A stretch of DNA of 64,000 nt from Prunus persica. Taxonomy: Eukaryota > Streptophyta > Magnoliopsida > Rosales > Rosaceae. The translations under genes and the position numbers were made by a program. This document shows positions 42,960 to 55,487 of this stretch, one piece after another (within the stretch, counting starts at the first letter, position 1; every line of letters starts with the position of its first letter). Location: NCBI RefSeq assembly GCF_000346465.2, contig NC_034015.1, positions 21,824,462-21,888,461 on the forward strand, read 5' to 3'. A model generated the notes under the pieces. The model was given only the letters and a program-made list of their open reading frames with translations. It was not told the DNA's origin and made no database searches.

Positions 42960-44790
42960 ATGAAGAAGATGAAAGGGGTTCTTGCTATGGAGCCTTCTTC
43001 ATATGCTGGTTACGAGGATCCAAGGACTAGATTCAAGCATCAGAGTCTCATGCAAGACTATGAAGAGCTGCAGAAGGTATGTATCTTCTGTGGGTTTTCA
43101 TAATATGCCGAATTTCTTTTGTGGGTTTCATTAGATCTGGTGTGTTGTATTCAATTTTTTATATTTTTTGGGTTTTGGTTATGATTTCTGGTTTACCTAG
43201 CTTTGGATTATTTATGGTTATTTGGCTGCTGAGCGATTTGAGAATGAAAGGAGAAATCAAATATTTTGGATCTTATTCATGTGTATTATTTCTTTTGGGT
43301 CTCAAACCAGTAAGAATTGCTTAGCTAAATTTCAGTTTTTTTCTTAATTGTCTCAGTAGGTTTCTGATCTCCCTTTGTTTCATTTCCTGCTGTCTATGTG
43401 ACTTGCCAGAGAAAAATTGGAAAACGGAACAGGAAATGGAACTTTGTAATTATGTTTATGTTAACCTTTGTTTGTAGAATAATGAACAACCCTCCAAAAC
43501 TAAGCTAATTAGCACTATTAGGCACATCTCAAAGAGTTCTTTTCACTCTTTACCTGGAGGGGGTGAGGTAGTTTTTTTAACTCGGTTGTTTTCCTGCCTT
43601 TTGTTTTTGGTTTAAGATCATTTGGTGTTTTTCTCTAATTATAATTTTAGTCCTCCTGTTTAAGAGTAAGTAGGCTCTCTCCTGTATGTAGTAGTTAACT
43701 TGTCTGAATTTCTATCGCTTGGTGAGTCTTTAACTATCTTGTTGTCTAAGGTTCTACAATTATTTGGTACCCTTTTCTTCTTAATTTTGTGAAACTTTTC
43801 ATAGCAGATACTACTTTGCTTCATCTTCGCCTTTTCTCTCTCTTGCTGATTGTGATGCTTTTGGCTTATGACATTGAGGTAGTCAGAGCTGGATTTATGT
43901 AATTTAAGCATCATTCCTTCTGCAGGATGCAGAGGCCATGAAGAAGAAATTGCAAATGATGAAACAGAAAAAGTCTACCCTCTTGGCCGAAGTAAGGTAT
44001 ACCATATTGTCCATGCCGTCGTACACTTGTGAGATGGCATAGATTATAGTAAAAGAGGAAAAAATTTGACTTGGTAGTTGTTTATCTCTTGACTTTGCAG
44101 ATTTTTGAGTAGAAGATACAAATACTTAATGGGGAACCAGTCCATGAACTCTCGACAGAAGCAAGCTGTGGTGAGAACACACAATTTTGAAACCCAGCGC
44201 ACCAAAATTATGAAGGGAAGGAGTTACAGTAAGAAGGAATCTGCTTTGCGGATTAATCATGCATTAGACTTAAACCAAAAGGAACGGATTAATCATGGAA
44301 TGGAAGACACCTTGCGAAAATCTGCTCCAAAATTTGACTTAAACCAGAAGGTAAGGGCTCTTAGCGGGAAGGAAGCTACTTTGCAAAAACCAACTCTAAA
44401 CTTTGACTTAAACCAGAAGGAAAGGATACAGATAGTGAAGGAATCATCGACAAAGCGAAAGAGTACTCCAGTTTTTGACTTGAACCAGATTTCGGTAATC
44501 AAATAGTAAATGTTCTAAGTAGTGTATTTTGAGTCTTGGTGCTGCTTCTTTGCTGTGAGGTTTGATGTTTCCTTCGTTTCATTTTGTTACAGAGAGAGGA
44601 GGAGGAGGAATTCCAAGCTAATTGTGAGCCATTGAGGATAGAAGAGCCGAACAAAAGTTTACTTAGAGGGGGAAATGATGAGCAGCACACTGATATGAAG
44701 TTGCTGGTTTGCAGGACGATTGGGAATGGGTCAAATCGATCAGGGAAGAGGAAGATTACTTGGCAAGATCAGGTGGCTTTAAGGGTTTGA
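42960..44790 (+). CDS. Unnamed plant protein with N-terminal coiled coil and four DLNQ motifs
   Basis: Exons 42960..43076, 43926..43996, 44101..44494 and 44593..44790 give 259 residues. Residues about 30-62 (DYEELQKDAEAMKKKLQMMK) are charged and heptad-like, probably a short coiled coil. Four copies of (F/L)DLNQ occur at about residues 119, 142, 165 and 189, spaced 23-24 residues, three followed by K-E/V-R. The C-terminus is basic, ending SGKRKITWQDQVALRV. The motif resembles the DLN-type EAR repression motif but lacks the following proline of DLNxxP. I believe it corresponds to the family of At5g57910/At4g30630, whose database name as an rRNA methyltransferase is not supported by anything visible here. 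Three in-frame ATGs (42960, 42969, 42987) could start it; the first is used. Confidence 0.8.
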
Positions 44791-45926
44791 TTTCTTTCTT
44801 AGAGAATTACCATTGAAGATGATAGATGTTGGAGTGGGGTGGGTTGGAAAGTTCGCCTTGATGTGGCAAAGATACAATTAAACTGCTATGCTGCTTTGAT
44901 TTTCATCTTTGTAAAGTAATGAGAGACTGATAGTAATACATATCGAGTGTATACAGATGAAATGATGGAATTAATTGTATCTTTGCTCTGTGTTGATGAA
45001 TGTTGCAAGTTTGCTGAGGATATAGATGGAATTCGCATATGTATTGCAATCATCGGGTTGTAAGATATTCCAAATTTTGTTTCTTTTCTCCGTCCAGTTC
45101 CAAATCCCATGTAGCCGGCTGTAGATGAATTCAAAGAGAAAAGGAGAAGCTGATGGTGAAAGATTAATGCTTTTCTTTTACAGAATGCTTCATGGTTGGT
45201 TTGCCTTGTTAAATCAAGCAATGGTTGGTTGGAGAGGCGTGTTTAGCTATGGGGCTTTTAAGTTCTGTTTTACGTAATTGTCCAGAGCATATTACTCATT
45301 TAGAGGTTTGCATGATGTGGCTTTAGACAGACCTCACAGTGGTAAACTAGATTTTTTAAGTCCCAAAAAAATTTTCAAGTTTCAATAAATGACCTCATCG
45401 GGTGCGTTTGTGTTGTGTTTTGTGTCTTCTTCATGGACAGATCGAGATCTCCCTTTCTATTGATTTATGCCCATAATTTATAGCAATGGGCGGCTTCCTC
45501 TTATAGCAATGTAGGCCCAAATTCCATTTCTTCGTTGCCCCTTTGTGTGTCGTCTGTGGTGAAGAAGAGGATTTGTTTTGGTATAAACCTGATTCGTGGA
45601 GCCAAAAATATAAGAAAATGAAAAAAGGATTGTTGATTGATCAACTTGTTTCTTAATTTAATAAATTCCTCTGATTCACAAGCCTTCAATATCATCAAAT
45701 TTATTTCCTGGAATCATACATCCCCATAAATCTGTTTAAGCATCAAATTAGATTGGTTTTCCAAATAATTAAATTGGTTTTGGCGGTACCTCATCAAATT
45801 ATACATCACAACCACATGAACTATAAAGAAAGAATAATCTGTGCCGCTACAACCCGAAGTTGGAATAAAACACAGAAAGTTGACATACCAAACTCATCTC
45901 CAAATCATGCCCCTCTCCACACCTAG
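44791..45926. other. Convergent intergenic region
   Basis: 3' UTRs of the DLNQ-repeat gene (+) and the zinc-finger gene (-). No further gene or repeat seen. Confidence 0.45.
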
Positions 45927-48101
45927 TTATTCACCATGGAATGTATCTGCAACAACAATTTTGGCAGTGTTGTTTGCTTCTTTGGTCAGATCAGCATTTT
46001 CTGCCTTCCCATTGGCATTAGTCCCTGATGATGACATGGCAGTTTCTGTTGGAATCTTCTCATGAGCTTCTTTGGCCGCATCAGCATCTTCTGCCTCCTT
46101 ACTAGCATCCACTGACGATGCCAGGGAACTTGCAATTGGAACATTACTTTGTGTAACCTCCTGACGCCTCGCGATGTGCTTCTTCCCTGTCATATGAGCC
46201 AACATCACTTTTGGAGAGTAAGCACCAACTTTACACCTTTCACACCAAAACTTAAATTTCTTCTTTCTCACTGCTTCTTTTCTCCCCGGTCCCTGCACCA
46301 TTTCTACCTCATCTTTGATCTTTAAATCCTCTCGACACTGGTCTTTCTGTGGCAGTTCCTCTTTTTTCTCTTTTGAAGTGCATGCATCCTGCATTTTCTC
46401 GTCTAAACCATCACTGGGGTCGAGCGATTCCGTTACTTCTTCGGGCTCAGAAAACTTTGCAGTTTGCTTTGACAATGGTGCGCTACTGGAGCTCTTGCCC
46501 AGTTTCTGAGCTCTCAGTCTCGCTTCATTGGCCTTGTGCTTCTTACCATTAAGGTGCTGATTGAAGACTTTCTGACTTCTTGCACTAACCTGGCACATAG
46601 CGCAACTCCATATCTCCTTGTGTTTCTTCTTCAACCCAGTTGGAGGCAGCTCACTAGCACTGGCTGTTGGTGGTGTTTTCCGCTTGACTCCAGAAAGAAT
46701 TGGGCCAGGTTTAGCCTGCAACAGAGTACTTATACACAGTATATGAAAAGAGTCTTGATATTAAATATCTGATTTATGGTAAAAACCTCAACAGTATTTC
46801 CAATGTGAACTGCACCACCCTCTCTGCTGCTTTCACAAATATGGAATGAACAAAAGAAAACAACTTCTTGTGTAATCTTAAATAGAAAAAATCAAATTCG
46901 CAATAAAATGCAGTTTACGAAATCCGCAAGATGTCAACTGGCAATTTTGAAATACATACATTGTTGTTGTTGCACAACTCAGCCAACATATGATAACAGG
47001 AGTTCCCAAATTTGTTGTGCAAGCACAAATACTCACTTTTGTTTTTGGCCAAAAGTAATCTTCAAGGTGTTGAGTTAATTGCAAAGGAATATAGGTTTCC
47101 CAAGTTCTGACAAAACCAAAAAAATGAAAAAAACAAGAGACATGGTACCTCACACAAGGCTTAGGCCACACTAGAACAAGGGAAGGGATTGCTGCAAATA
47201 CATAATTAAGGAAGGTAGGCTTCTCCAAGCGAACCGACAAATGAAAAATCAATTTGCAAGGATCAGCAGAGCCATTAATTGAGATTGTTGTGTACCTTGA
47301 TCAATTTGATTGATGTTTGTCAACTATAACAAAAAGTCATAGTAAACTTATGGAGGAAAACACAATCTAAGTAATGAATGACTAAGATGCTCCATTGGAA
47401 CTGACTTTTAAAGTGCCGATCCACAAGCAAAAGAACTACCAGACCTAGCAAACCGATATAAACCTTGTACTGTGTCTTAATATTCCACCACCAGAAAGAA
47501 ATGCAGTGTAAATAAATAGAGATTAAAATTAAAATAAACCAAAAAAAGAACAAGTAGAAATGCGGCGACTGACACTGACCAGTGGGAGTAAGTTGTGGTT
47601 GTTGATGAGAGAAGCTGCGAAGCGGTCATGATCCAAAGAGTGGTGGAGGAGTCGGGGGTGGTGATCAAAAGCGAGGCCGTCGGCGGCGGCAGCTCTTCGC
47701 ATAACGATGTCTCGCTCGAGCATGAGCTCTCTTCTGACCTCGACTTCGAGAAGTCGCCGTCTCTCGGCCGCCATGATCTCCTCCCTGATCTTCTCCTTCT
47801 CCAGCTGGCGCTCGATCATCGCAGCTGTTTGTGTTTGTTGTGTTGCTGTTGAGAGGTGGAGAAAAGTGAGGAGTAAATGGAATTGAATTGGATTTGTAAA
47901 CAAAATAAGGACGAGAGAAAAGAAAAGAGGAGAAATTAGAATGAAGAATGTTTTCTTCTTCTTCTTCTTGTGGTTTCTGAGTCTGAGCAAGAAAGAAAAC
48001 AGTGAACCTCGCAATGCGTGTGGATGTTGGGAGAAGTAGCCGAGGGTGGAAGGCAACGGCGGAGGCGACCTTTTGTCGAGAGATCGGAAGTTGAATTCCA
48101 T
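45927..48101 (-). CDS. Protein with two U1/matrin-type C2H2 zinc fingers
   Basis: Exons on the minus strand: 48008..48101, 47580..47845 and 45927..46715, giving 382 residues. The N-terminus MEFNFRSLDKRSPPP is followed by a long charged helix (about 42-100, IERQLEKEKIREEIMAAERR). Finger 1 has C158, C161, H174, H180 (WSCAMCQVSARSQKV...HLNGKKH), finger 2 has C278, C281, H294, H300 (FWCERCKVG...HMTGKKH): both C-x2-C-x12-H-x5-H, the U1-type RNA- or dsRNA-binding form. The linker and C-terminal 80 residues are acidic and low-complexity. Probably a nuclear RNA-binding protein, by analogy only; I recall an Arabidopsis relative at At2g24030. The joint of exon 2 to exon 3 is phase-consistent, but a small extra exon between cannot be excluded. 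Confidence 0.82.
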
Positions 48102-48793
48102 GGAAGGGAAGAGGAGGAGGAGGAGGCTGTCAGTAGCCTAAAAAAGATTGAACTTTTTGGGCAAAAGCAAAAGCAAAAGCAAAAGCAAAAGGTGTGTGTT
48201 TGGTTTCCAGGAGAGTTTTTGGTTTGTCATTTATAGTAAGCGTACCGGATGAACCGATTGTTCGATTAATGAATGGCCTCATTTCAACGACATGAAAATG
48301 GAAACGGTCTGTCCATCAATGGATAGATACATACGTTGTTGTTGTGTTTTAGACAGTCACTCATACCCCTTTCATTTGTGTATGTGTATATGTCTACTCA
48401 CAACTGACTACTGACTACTGACTACTGTTGCATTCATCCAGTCCAATTCAATGACGCTATTTGTTTATTTCACGGCAGCCTTTTCTTGGCAAACGCATCT
48501 TTGAGTCTTTCCTATAATTAAGTGTTGTTGCATTCTACAGTGAGGAGGTCTAGCTCTTAATCATTGCCTCAAAACTATCAAGCAACAATTTTGATGGGCT
48601 TTGGCCCTGAAAATATATAATGTTGCCCAGTAGAATTAAATTGAGGCCCAACAGGCAAAGGCAGAACCCAGAGCCCAGAGGCCAGGCAACTCAATTCAAG
48701 ACTCAAACACTCTCTGTGTTTGTGGTGTTGTGTGGTTTGATTTGGTTTGGTTTTTAGCAAACAAGAAGAAAGAAGAAGATACAAGGAAGGAAG
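48102..48793. other. Divergent promoter region between zinc-finger gene (-) and RCI2 (+)
   Basis: No gene seen. AAAAGC is repeated about five times at 48162-48190; GAC TACT-type short repeats occur at 48404-48426. Confidence 0.45.
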
Positions 48794-49139
48794 ATGCCGA
48801 GTCGCTGTGAGATCTTCTGTGAAATTCTGATCGCCGTGTTGATCCCTCCCTTGGGGGTTTGTCTAAGACACGGTTGCTGCACTGTAAGCCTCATCATCTT
48901 CATCTTATCCTTCTTGCACATCATAAATTATAGATAATAGAAGTGTCAGAGAGGCTGATTTTATTTGATATGAAATGGTGAATTCGGTTTGCTTGCAGAT
49001 TGAGTTTTGCATATGTTTGCTGTTGACTTTGCTGGGTTACATTCCGGGAATCATCTACGCTCTCTATGCCATCGTGTTCGTGAATCGCGACGAATACTTT
49101 GATGAATACCGCCGTCCCCTCTATGCCTCCCCCGCTTAA
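48794..49139 (+). CDS. RCI2: RCI2/PMP3-type low-temperature and salt responsive membrane peptide
   Basis: Exons 48794..48883 and 48999..49139 give 76 residues. The family has two membrane segments and helps keep plasma-membrane potential and ion balance under cold and salt stress. Visible signatures: CEILIAVLIPPLGVCLRHGC in the first helix and loop, then LLLTLLGYIPGIIYALYAIV in the second. This protein carries the longer C-terminal tail (VNRDEYFDEYRRPLY) that marks the tailed plant RCI2 subgroup. A cysteine cluster (CEIF, GCCT, FCIC) is typical. The intron sits between the two helices, as in relatives. Confidence 0.96.
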
Positions 49140-50243
49140 CTTGTTTCCGTTATTCAGTTATTTTCCCTCCCTCTTACCTTAATTTTATTATTATTATTAT
49201 TATTATTATTATGTCTTTGTCTTATGAATTCAACACACACAACATGTTTCCGCATTATTATGTTTTTATCAAAAGGGATCTTTGATTTGATATTTTGTAG
49301 CCTTCTTTGTTTATAGAGGACTAATAATAAAATGAAAACGGAATGAATGAATGAATGATTTGTTTGTGAGTAGAGTAGTAGTCACTCAGAAATCTGAATT
49401 TGTTGGATACGCACATAAACACACACAACATGATTCATTCATTGATTATTTCTCAACTTTCTATGTAGGTAGATGTATGTTTGCTAGACTGATAATCCTA
49501 GCATTTTGTTTTGTGGGTGTTGAAAGGAATGAATTAATCTCGACATCTTCCTTCAACAGAAATTTATTGAGTTATCCAATTCAATCCAAATCTTAGTCAC
49601 TAGACACGCACCAAATGTGCCCTCCTAGAGTAGAGTAGAGTAAAGAGTACAACTTACGAGTGCATGATGACTGCAAATCATAGGCTCGAAATCGAAAGCT
49701 GCCTTGTTCAAGTCTTTATGTATGGTAATGGTATGGGTAAACTTACACATTAGATTATACTCAGTTGCTTGGTTGTTGCTGCTGCTGCTAACGGGAAGAG
49801 CAAGCCAATCCCAATTTGGAGAGCAAGTAAGTAATTGTGTTTAGGGTTGAAGATGATATATAGCCCATCCCAGAGATATGCATAATGTCTGTCCATCACA
49901 AGGGAGGAGGATTGTGAATTTAGATAGAAAACAAACATCAAGCCCTTGTGTTGGTTTCTATTTGTAAATCACTTGTATTGTAGCTCTAGGAGGAGGAGGA
50001 GGAGGAGGGAGGAGAGGCTCCAACAGATAGATATGATATATTGACCTACTTCCTTGAATTTAATTCCAGACAACATCTACCCGTCTACCAGTCTATCAGT
50101 CTACCAGTCTACCAGTCTACCAGATTATCTGATTGATTGATTGATTGATGAGACTAATTTCATGACTAGACTACTATGTGATGTGATGATGATAAGGCAC
50201 TTTTTTTTTCATTTGCTTGCCTTTTTGACACAACCAAATGAGA

Positions 50244-50291
<48 letters not shown>

Positions 50292-50603
50292 CCCTCTTGT
50301 TGTTCCAGGGTAGAGTTCATAAAGCAGCAGCCTTTTGTTGAGAGATGAATTGCAATCTGCATGCATCAAGTTCAAGTTGTTACTTCAGACCAGAAAAAAG
50401 TTCAAGTTGTTACTAGTGCTCCTCTTCCTCTTCCTCTTCCTCTTGTCTTGGCAGCTGCAAATATGAATATACATGCATCCGGTTAAATTAAGCACGCTTT
50501 ACTTAAAAGGGAAAGGAAATCAAATTATTTCTTCATACACCAAAGTTTATACAAACCTTTTTTTAATTATTATTTTCTAATCGAATGGAACAATTTTATA
50601 TAT
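49140..50603. other. Intergenic region rich in simple repeats
   Basis: No gene seen. Holds (TTA)n at 49183-49212, (GGA)n at 49990-50012, CTACCAGT octamers at 50087-50125 and a TGAT run at 50130-50152. Confidence 0.5.
50247..50287. repeat. (TC)n microsatellite
   Basis: About 20 uninterrupted TC units in the RCI2-SKIP1 spacer. Confidence 0.95.
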
Positions 50604-50929
50604 AGGGTAAATTACTCAAATGATTCTCAAACTTATACATAATTTACATTTTGGTCTTCCAACTAAATTATTCGTTCAAATGGTCCATCAACTCTATATT
50701 ATTCGCTCCAGTGGTCTTACCGTCTAATTTGTTGTTAGATTTAACCCAATTGTAGAGTAAATAATGATCAATTTGCCTTCATATTTAACAGAAATATTGA
50801 TAGAATGTAACAGTAGGACCAATGGAGCGAATAATATAGAGTTGATGGACCATTTGAACGAATAATTTAATTGAGAGACCAAAATATAAATCGAGTATAA
50901 ATTTAAAAATCATTTGAGTAATTTACCCT
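50604..50929. mobile_element. 326-bp MITE, related to the element at 3001-4053
   Basis: Long inverted repeats take up most of the element: it starts AGGGTAAATTACTCAAATGA and ends with the complement TTTGAGTAATTTACCCT. Mirrored inner phrases such as TTCAAATGGTCCATCAACTC and GAGTTGATGGACCATTTGAA show that each arm is over 100 bp. It is flanked by TATATAT on both sides, but the site is an AT repeat, so duplication length is ambiguous. There is no coding capacity. The arms resemble those of the larger element near the left end, so both belong to one family. Confidence 0.85.
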
Positions 50930-51307
50930 TATATATAATTTCAATCTCTCCCTCTTCGCAAACTATTGTCCTTACATTATTACATGAATGGAATCATCGT
51001 GTGCTCATGAAAAAAATTCGTCTAAAAAGACCAAAAAACAAGCGGATCATGATTCATGATGAGGAGCCGCCCTTGATCCTGGGATAGGATAGGAATAGGC
51101 ATAGGCAGAAGAGTAGTAGTGAGCCACAACAGCGACACGTGGTAAATTTTGGAACTATCTTCGACGTAAAATGACATCTACACCCATACCCCTAGTCCAT
51201 ATTTATATAACTTGCCCGTCCATGTGACATTCTCTCTCTCTCTCTTCTCTCTCTCTCATTCTTCTCCCCCAACCCAACGCAACCCACCCAACCGGCAAAA
51301 GTAACTA
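50930..51307. other. SKIP1 promoter and leader
   Basis: Contains TCCATATTTATATAAC at about 51197 (possible TATA region) and CT-rich leader sequence at 51233-51258 directly before the start codon. Confidence 0.45.
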
Positions 51308-52784
51308 ATGGACACAACCAACGAGGAAGAAACAGTGCCCGAGTCCGGATCGGACTGGGCCGAGTTGACCCAGGAGTGCCTGATCAACATACTGGGTCGG
51401 GTCAGCCTGGAGCAGCGCTGGCGTGGGGCGATGCTGGTCTGCAAGTCATGGCTGCAGGCGTGCAAGGAGCCTTGCCTCAACTCCGCCTTCGACCTCCAGC
51501 CTCACTTCGAGTCCGCTCGCTGGTGGACCCCGGAGTTCGAGAGAAAGGTTGATTCCATTCTCCAATCTGTCGTTGATTGGAGCGCTGGCTCGCTTCGACA
51601 CATTCGTACCACCCACTGCTCTAATCACTCTCTCTCTTTCGTCGCTCAAAGGTACCCGTACAACCTATATAAATATGTATACCATCATTTCTATAACCAG
51701 ATGAAATTTATTTATCTATAACCAGATGAAATTTATTTATCTATTTTGAATTAGACAAAGCTGGTTATTGTTGTTCAATTTTGGGTTTTGATTGTCTGTG
51801 GCCTGGAATTAGTTGGGTTGGGTGCTAAATTTTTTTCTTCTTCTTTCTTGGTTATGTGTTTTCGGCCTAAAGTTCTGCTCTTGATTGGTGTATGGTGAGC
51901 TTAAGGTTAGATGTGGAGTTTTTCGTCAGGAAGGTTAGGATTATGAATTATGATGAGACTAGCCTAAATTGATTAACAATGTTTTCAGCATCTACGGTTG
52001 GTTTCAAATTTCTTTGTTTTAGAGTTAAGACTTAGAGCCTGACTGGACGGTGAAAGTGTGTTTTTGCCAAATTTGCATTTTGAAGCTTCAGTTCTTACTT
52101 TTTATTTGTTAATTTGATTCATGAAGTTTGGCGTGTTGCCATCTTAAACTTTCCATAGGTTGTTACTGGTTGGTTGTAATTTAAATTGCCAAATCGATAT
52201 GTGCTTTTAGGTGCCCGAACCTCGAGGTTCTTTCAATCAAGTGCTGCCCGAATGTAACTGATTCATCCATGGCTGACATAGCTTTTCGGTGCCCCATGAT
52301 CCTGGAACTTGACATCAGCTATTGCCATGAAATATCTCATGAGTCTCTGGTGTTGATTGGAAGGAATTGCCCAAATCTCAAAATCTTGAAAAGGAATTTA
52401 ATGAATTGGTTAGATCCTTCCGAGCACACTGGGGTAGTTCCTGACGAGTACTTAAAAACTTGCCCTCAGGATGGAAATTCAGAAGCTGCTGCAATTGGCA
52501 AATCTATGCCCAATTTGGAGCACCTTGAACTTCGGTTCTCCAAGGTATCGGCTAAAGGGTTTGCTTTGATATCTGTAGGATGTCCAAATCTTGAGTATTT
52601 GGATTTGTTTGGGTGTGTAAACTTGACCAGTCGCGATATTGAGAATGCAACATCTAATCTGAAGAATTTGAAGGAGATTAAAAAGCCAAATTTTTACATC
52701 CCCAGGTCAGTGTTCCATACAGAGAGGTATGGCCATTGGAGGCTGTATGACGAGAGATTCCAGACAGATGTTTTCAGAATCTAA
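51308..52784 (+). CDS. SKIP1: F-box protein SKIP1 (SKP1-interacting partner 1)
   Basis: Substrate-recognition subunit of an SCF ubiquitin ligase. Exons 51308..51651 and 52211..52784 give 305 residues, near the Arabidopsis SKIP1 length. The F-box lies at about residues 16-60: DWAELTQECLINILGRVSLE then RWRGAMLVCKSWLQACKEP. It is followed by leucine-rich repeats of the cysteine-containing type: CPNLEVLSIKCCPNVTD, CPMILELDISYCHEIS, CPNLKILKRN and CPNLEYLDLFGCVNLTS. The C-terminal tail RSVFHTERYGHWRLYDERF is strongly basic/aromatic and typical of this FBW2/SKIP1 group. The substrate is unknown. Confidence 0.92.
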
Positions 52785-53368
52785 ACTGCTAAGGTTGGAA
52801 ATAAAATATGTATGACCAAGTCTATGGTGATCTGATCAATTGTCGGAAAACATATTGTATGCTGGTGTGTGAAGCTCTTTAAAAAGGTTATGTATCTATT
52901 TGACTTCTACTTATCTAAAATCTTGTCATGTATTAATAATTCAGATTTTATGGAATTTATGTATAAACAACCATCGAGTAATACGAATGCTTCCACTTTG
53001 TAGTTTGTATCATACTTTTAATTTTGCAGACAAGGTGAAGAAATGTTAACCATGTTTCTGCCTTCTTTTTTAACATAGCCTTGTCACTTGCTTTTTTGTT
53101 TCTATTTTTTCCGTAGTATTGATATGCACTTTGGAGAAGAAAGAAATTTCTTCCCTTCTTTCTTTGCTTTGCTTTGCATGAACAACAGGGGAAGAAGGGA
53201 AGAAATTTCTGAAATAATTCTTCAATAAGTGATGTTCTAGGATGTAGATAGAAGCAGGTTAGGGCAATGGATTTAAAAAGAGGCCTTTAACATGAATGAG
53301 TTTTATCACAAAACTTCCACGTTGAGTCCTAAATCGTGTTTGCGAAATCACCCAAGCAATTAAAATTA
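52785..53368. other. Convergent 3' region
   Basis: 3' UTR of SKIP1 and of the minus-strand small secreted-protein gene. Contains an imperfect inverted repeat GAAGAAAGAAATTTCTTCCCTTC near 53134-53156. Confidence 0.4.
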
Positions 53369-53815
53369 CTACAAAGAAAATATAAGCATGGCCAGTGCCG
53401 AGAGGAAAAAAGCGAGGGTGGGTTTAACAGGTACAGAGCTTGCTGCATTATGGTTGGTACGGGGGCGCTTAAGGTCAGAGGCACCACCATAGATTGCCCT
53501 TGCTTTCTGGGAAGTCCTTAGATGATGAACTTGATGCATTCTCCCATATGGTCTTTCAAGGCTTTTTCTACTTGATCTTGTAGTCATTTCATGTATATCT
53601 GCAGAGCTTATAACGATATTAATTAGGGAAAAGAAGGACGGGATCAATTGAGCTATGAAGACAGAATTTTTATGCTTACCCTTAACCTTAAGTTGATCAT
53701 GCTGCTTGAGAGGTCCAGAATCTCCAGTTGTAGGTGTGAAAGCGCTTTCACATGTAGACCGAGCCAGGAGGCACAGAATGGAAAAGGAGCATATGAGTAA
53801 TTCTCTCCTCCTCAT
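53369..53815 (-). CDS. Small secreted-type protein with N-terminal signal and C-terminal hydrophobic tail (121 aa)
   Basis: Two exons on the minus strand, 53680..53815 and 53369..53598; the intron (GTAAGC...GCAG) has a length divisible by three and no stop, so the raw frame reads through it. A signal peptide covers about residues 1-23 (LLICSFSILCLLARSTCES). The middle is basic (TTRSSRKSLERPYGRM, KRPRTNHNA) with several paired basic residues, and the last ~18 residues are hydrophobic (PTLAFFLSALAMLIFSL). This shape fits either a GPI-anchored or a membrane-tailed small protein, or a peptide precursor. I do not recognise the family; the architecture resembles that of the gene at 55488-55886. Confidence 0.6.
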   Translation of the reverse strand: MRRRELLICSFSILCLLARSTCESAFTPTTGDSGPLKQHDQLKVKGKHKNSVFIAQLIPSFFSLINIVISSADIHEMTTRSSRKSLERPYGRMHQVHHLRTSQKARAIYGGASDLKRPRTNHNAASSVPVKPTLAFFLSALAMLIFSL

Positions 53816-55487
53816 GTCCTCTCAATTGGGTTCTAATTTGTAACTAAGTTCCACAGTTAGGAGCTGAGGAAGAGGGACACACTTAAATAGACTTGTTACT
53901 CTCTGTGTTTAGAATTAAGCACTAAGCAAAAACAGAAAGGAAAAGGAAAAGAAAATTAAAAAAGTTGAATGGGGTTTTCGTGGCCGGTGGATAAAAACAG
54001 ATTCTAATTCATCAGTAGTAAAATAAAATTGGCATATGCGTGATGCATGTGTTGTTTTGCACTCTCCAGAGATTAAGTATTGATTCACAATGCAGGTATA
54101 AAGCCATACAAGCACTCCTTTCTTAAAGGAATAAAACAGACCCTTTCTTTCTGAAAGCAAGATGAAGAAATCACTTTGAAAAATTTAAGCGAATGTGATG
54201 CCTTGTTTGTTGGAGAGGCCTCAACTCAAAGAACAGAGGAATTGCTTTTCTCAAGTCTGTAAAGTCAAAGTGATTCGATGGGTGGAAGGAAAGTATGTAT
54301 ACATAAACCAAGGAAGCTAGCTACCTCTGCAATTCCTCCGACTAAGTCTAAATATACAGTAAATAAATACTACCCAGAACTAATAATTAGTAATTAGGAG
54401 GGCGTCGGTGGTGGTCCATGTGTTAAACTAACTGTTGTAGTTTGAAGAGATTGTCATGTTGTCCTCAAGGGTTTTAACAATCAGACTCAGTCTCAGTCTC
54501 AGAGGTCATAACTATTTGAACGACCTACTTGATACATGGATGGTGGATTAAGCTCCGACTCCATATATGTATGTACCATTCGTATTATTCTAAGAAAAAG
54601 AGACGTGACAATGACCTTTTCTTTCACAAAGGGATAAAAATATGCAAGTTGGGGCTGAAAATTTTATTCTCATCTTCATGTCCAAAGGGTGGGATTAATC
54701 CCTGCTTAGGGTTCGGCTTACCCCTGGCCATAGAGTACTTTCAACGGATTTCGAACCCCTGCTATTGAGGCACTAGATAGCTTGTTAGCTGGAGATGACA
54801 GTTTGCCAACCGCACAACACCTTGTAGTTATTCCGGATAACTCCTTTGTTTACTTACATTGGCGGAAGAAACAACAACATGGGGTACACAACAAATTTGA
54901 TTCTTGATTCCTGATATTAAAGAGATTTCATTTTAGAGAGGGGCGGTGGGATTGGAGAAGGGTGAAAGGGAATCAAGTTTTTCATGCCAAAAATACCCCT
55001 TACAATTATTTTTTTCATATGAAAATTTGTAGTAATCTTTGAAAAAAAAAAACATATTTTGTTTAAGGGCATTTTCTTAACCAAATTGTTTTTCATTTCG
55101 ATTCATGATGGATAGTAAACATTTTAATGAGAATGAACTCTATTTTCATTCCGATTCATGACTTGGTAAATAGATCAAATGGAATGCATGACTGTGATTC
55201 TTGGTTAACCCGATTCATAGTTACGCTGATTCTTGATTAATAAACATGCCTTAATAAAAGGAGATTGATTATCGGGACTGGGTTAGGAATCATAATTCAA
55301 CTTTCTAAATCTAAAGTAGGCAGCCAATTCGTACATACATACGTGTAAAGAAAAGAATAATGGTAATTTTGTAACTTGTTGCGAATTGAAACAAACATAA
55401 TATTTCAAGCTTACATTGATGATGATTGTTGTTGGAAACAAACAAAATATTTCTAGCAGGTATATATGATATCCAGCTCCTCCTATC
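53816..55487. other. Intergenic region
   Basis: About 1.7 kb without a supported gene; the left part is the promoter of the minus-strand small-protein gene. CAGTCTCAGTCTCAG triplication at about 54488-54502. Confidence 0.45.

Noticed and set aside
46787..46823. Possible small extra exon in the zinc-finger gene
   Set aside because: It has splice-like ends, but its length (1 mod 3) breaks the phase between the flanking exons, which join well directly.
53599..53679. Continuous reading through the first small secreted-protein gene
   Set aside because: The segment has a good donor (GTAAGC) and acceptor (GCAG) and a hydrophobic, AT-rich translation unlike its flanks, so it is called an intron although it contains no stop.
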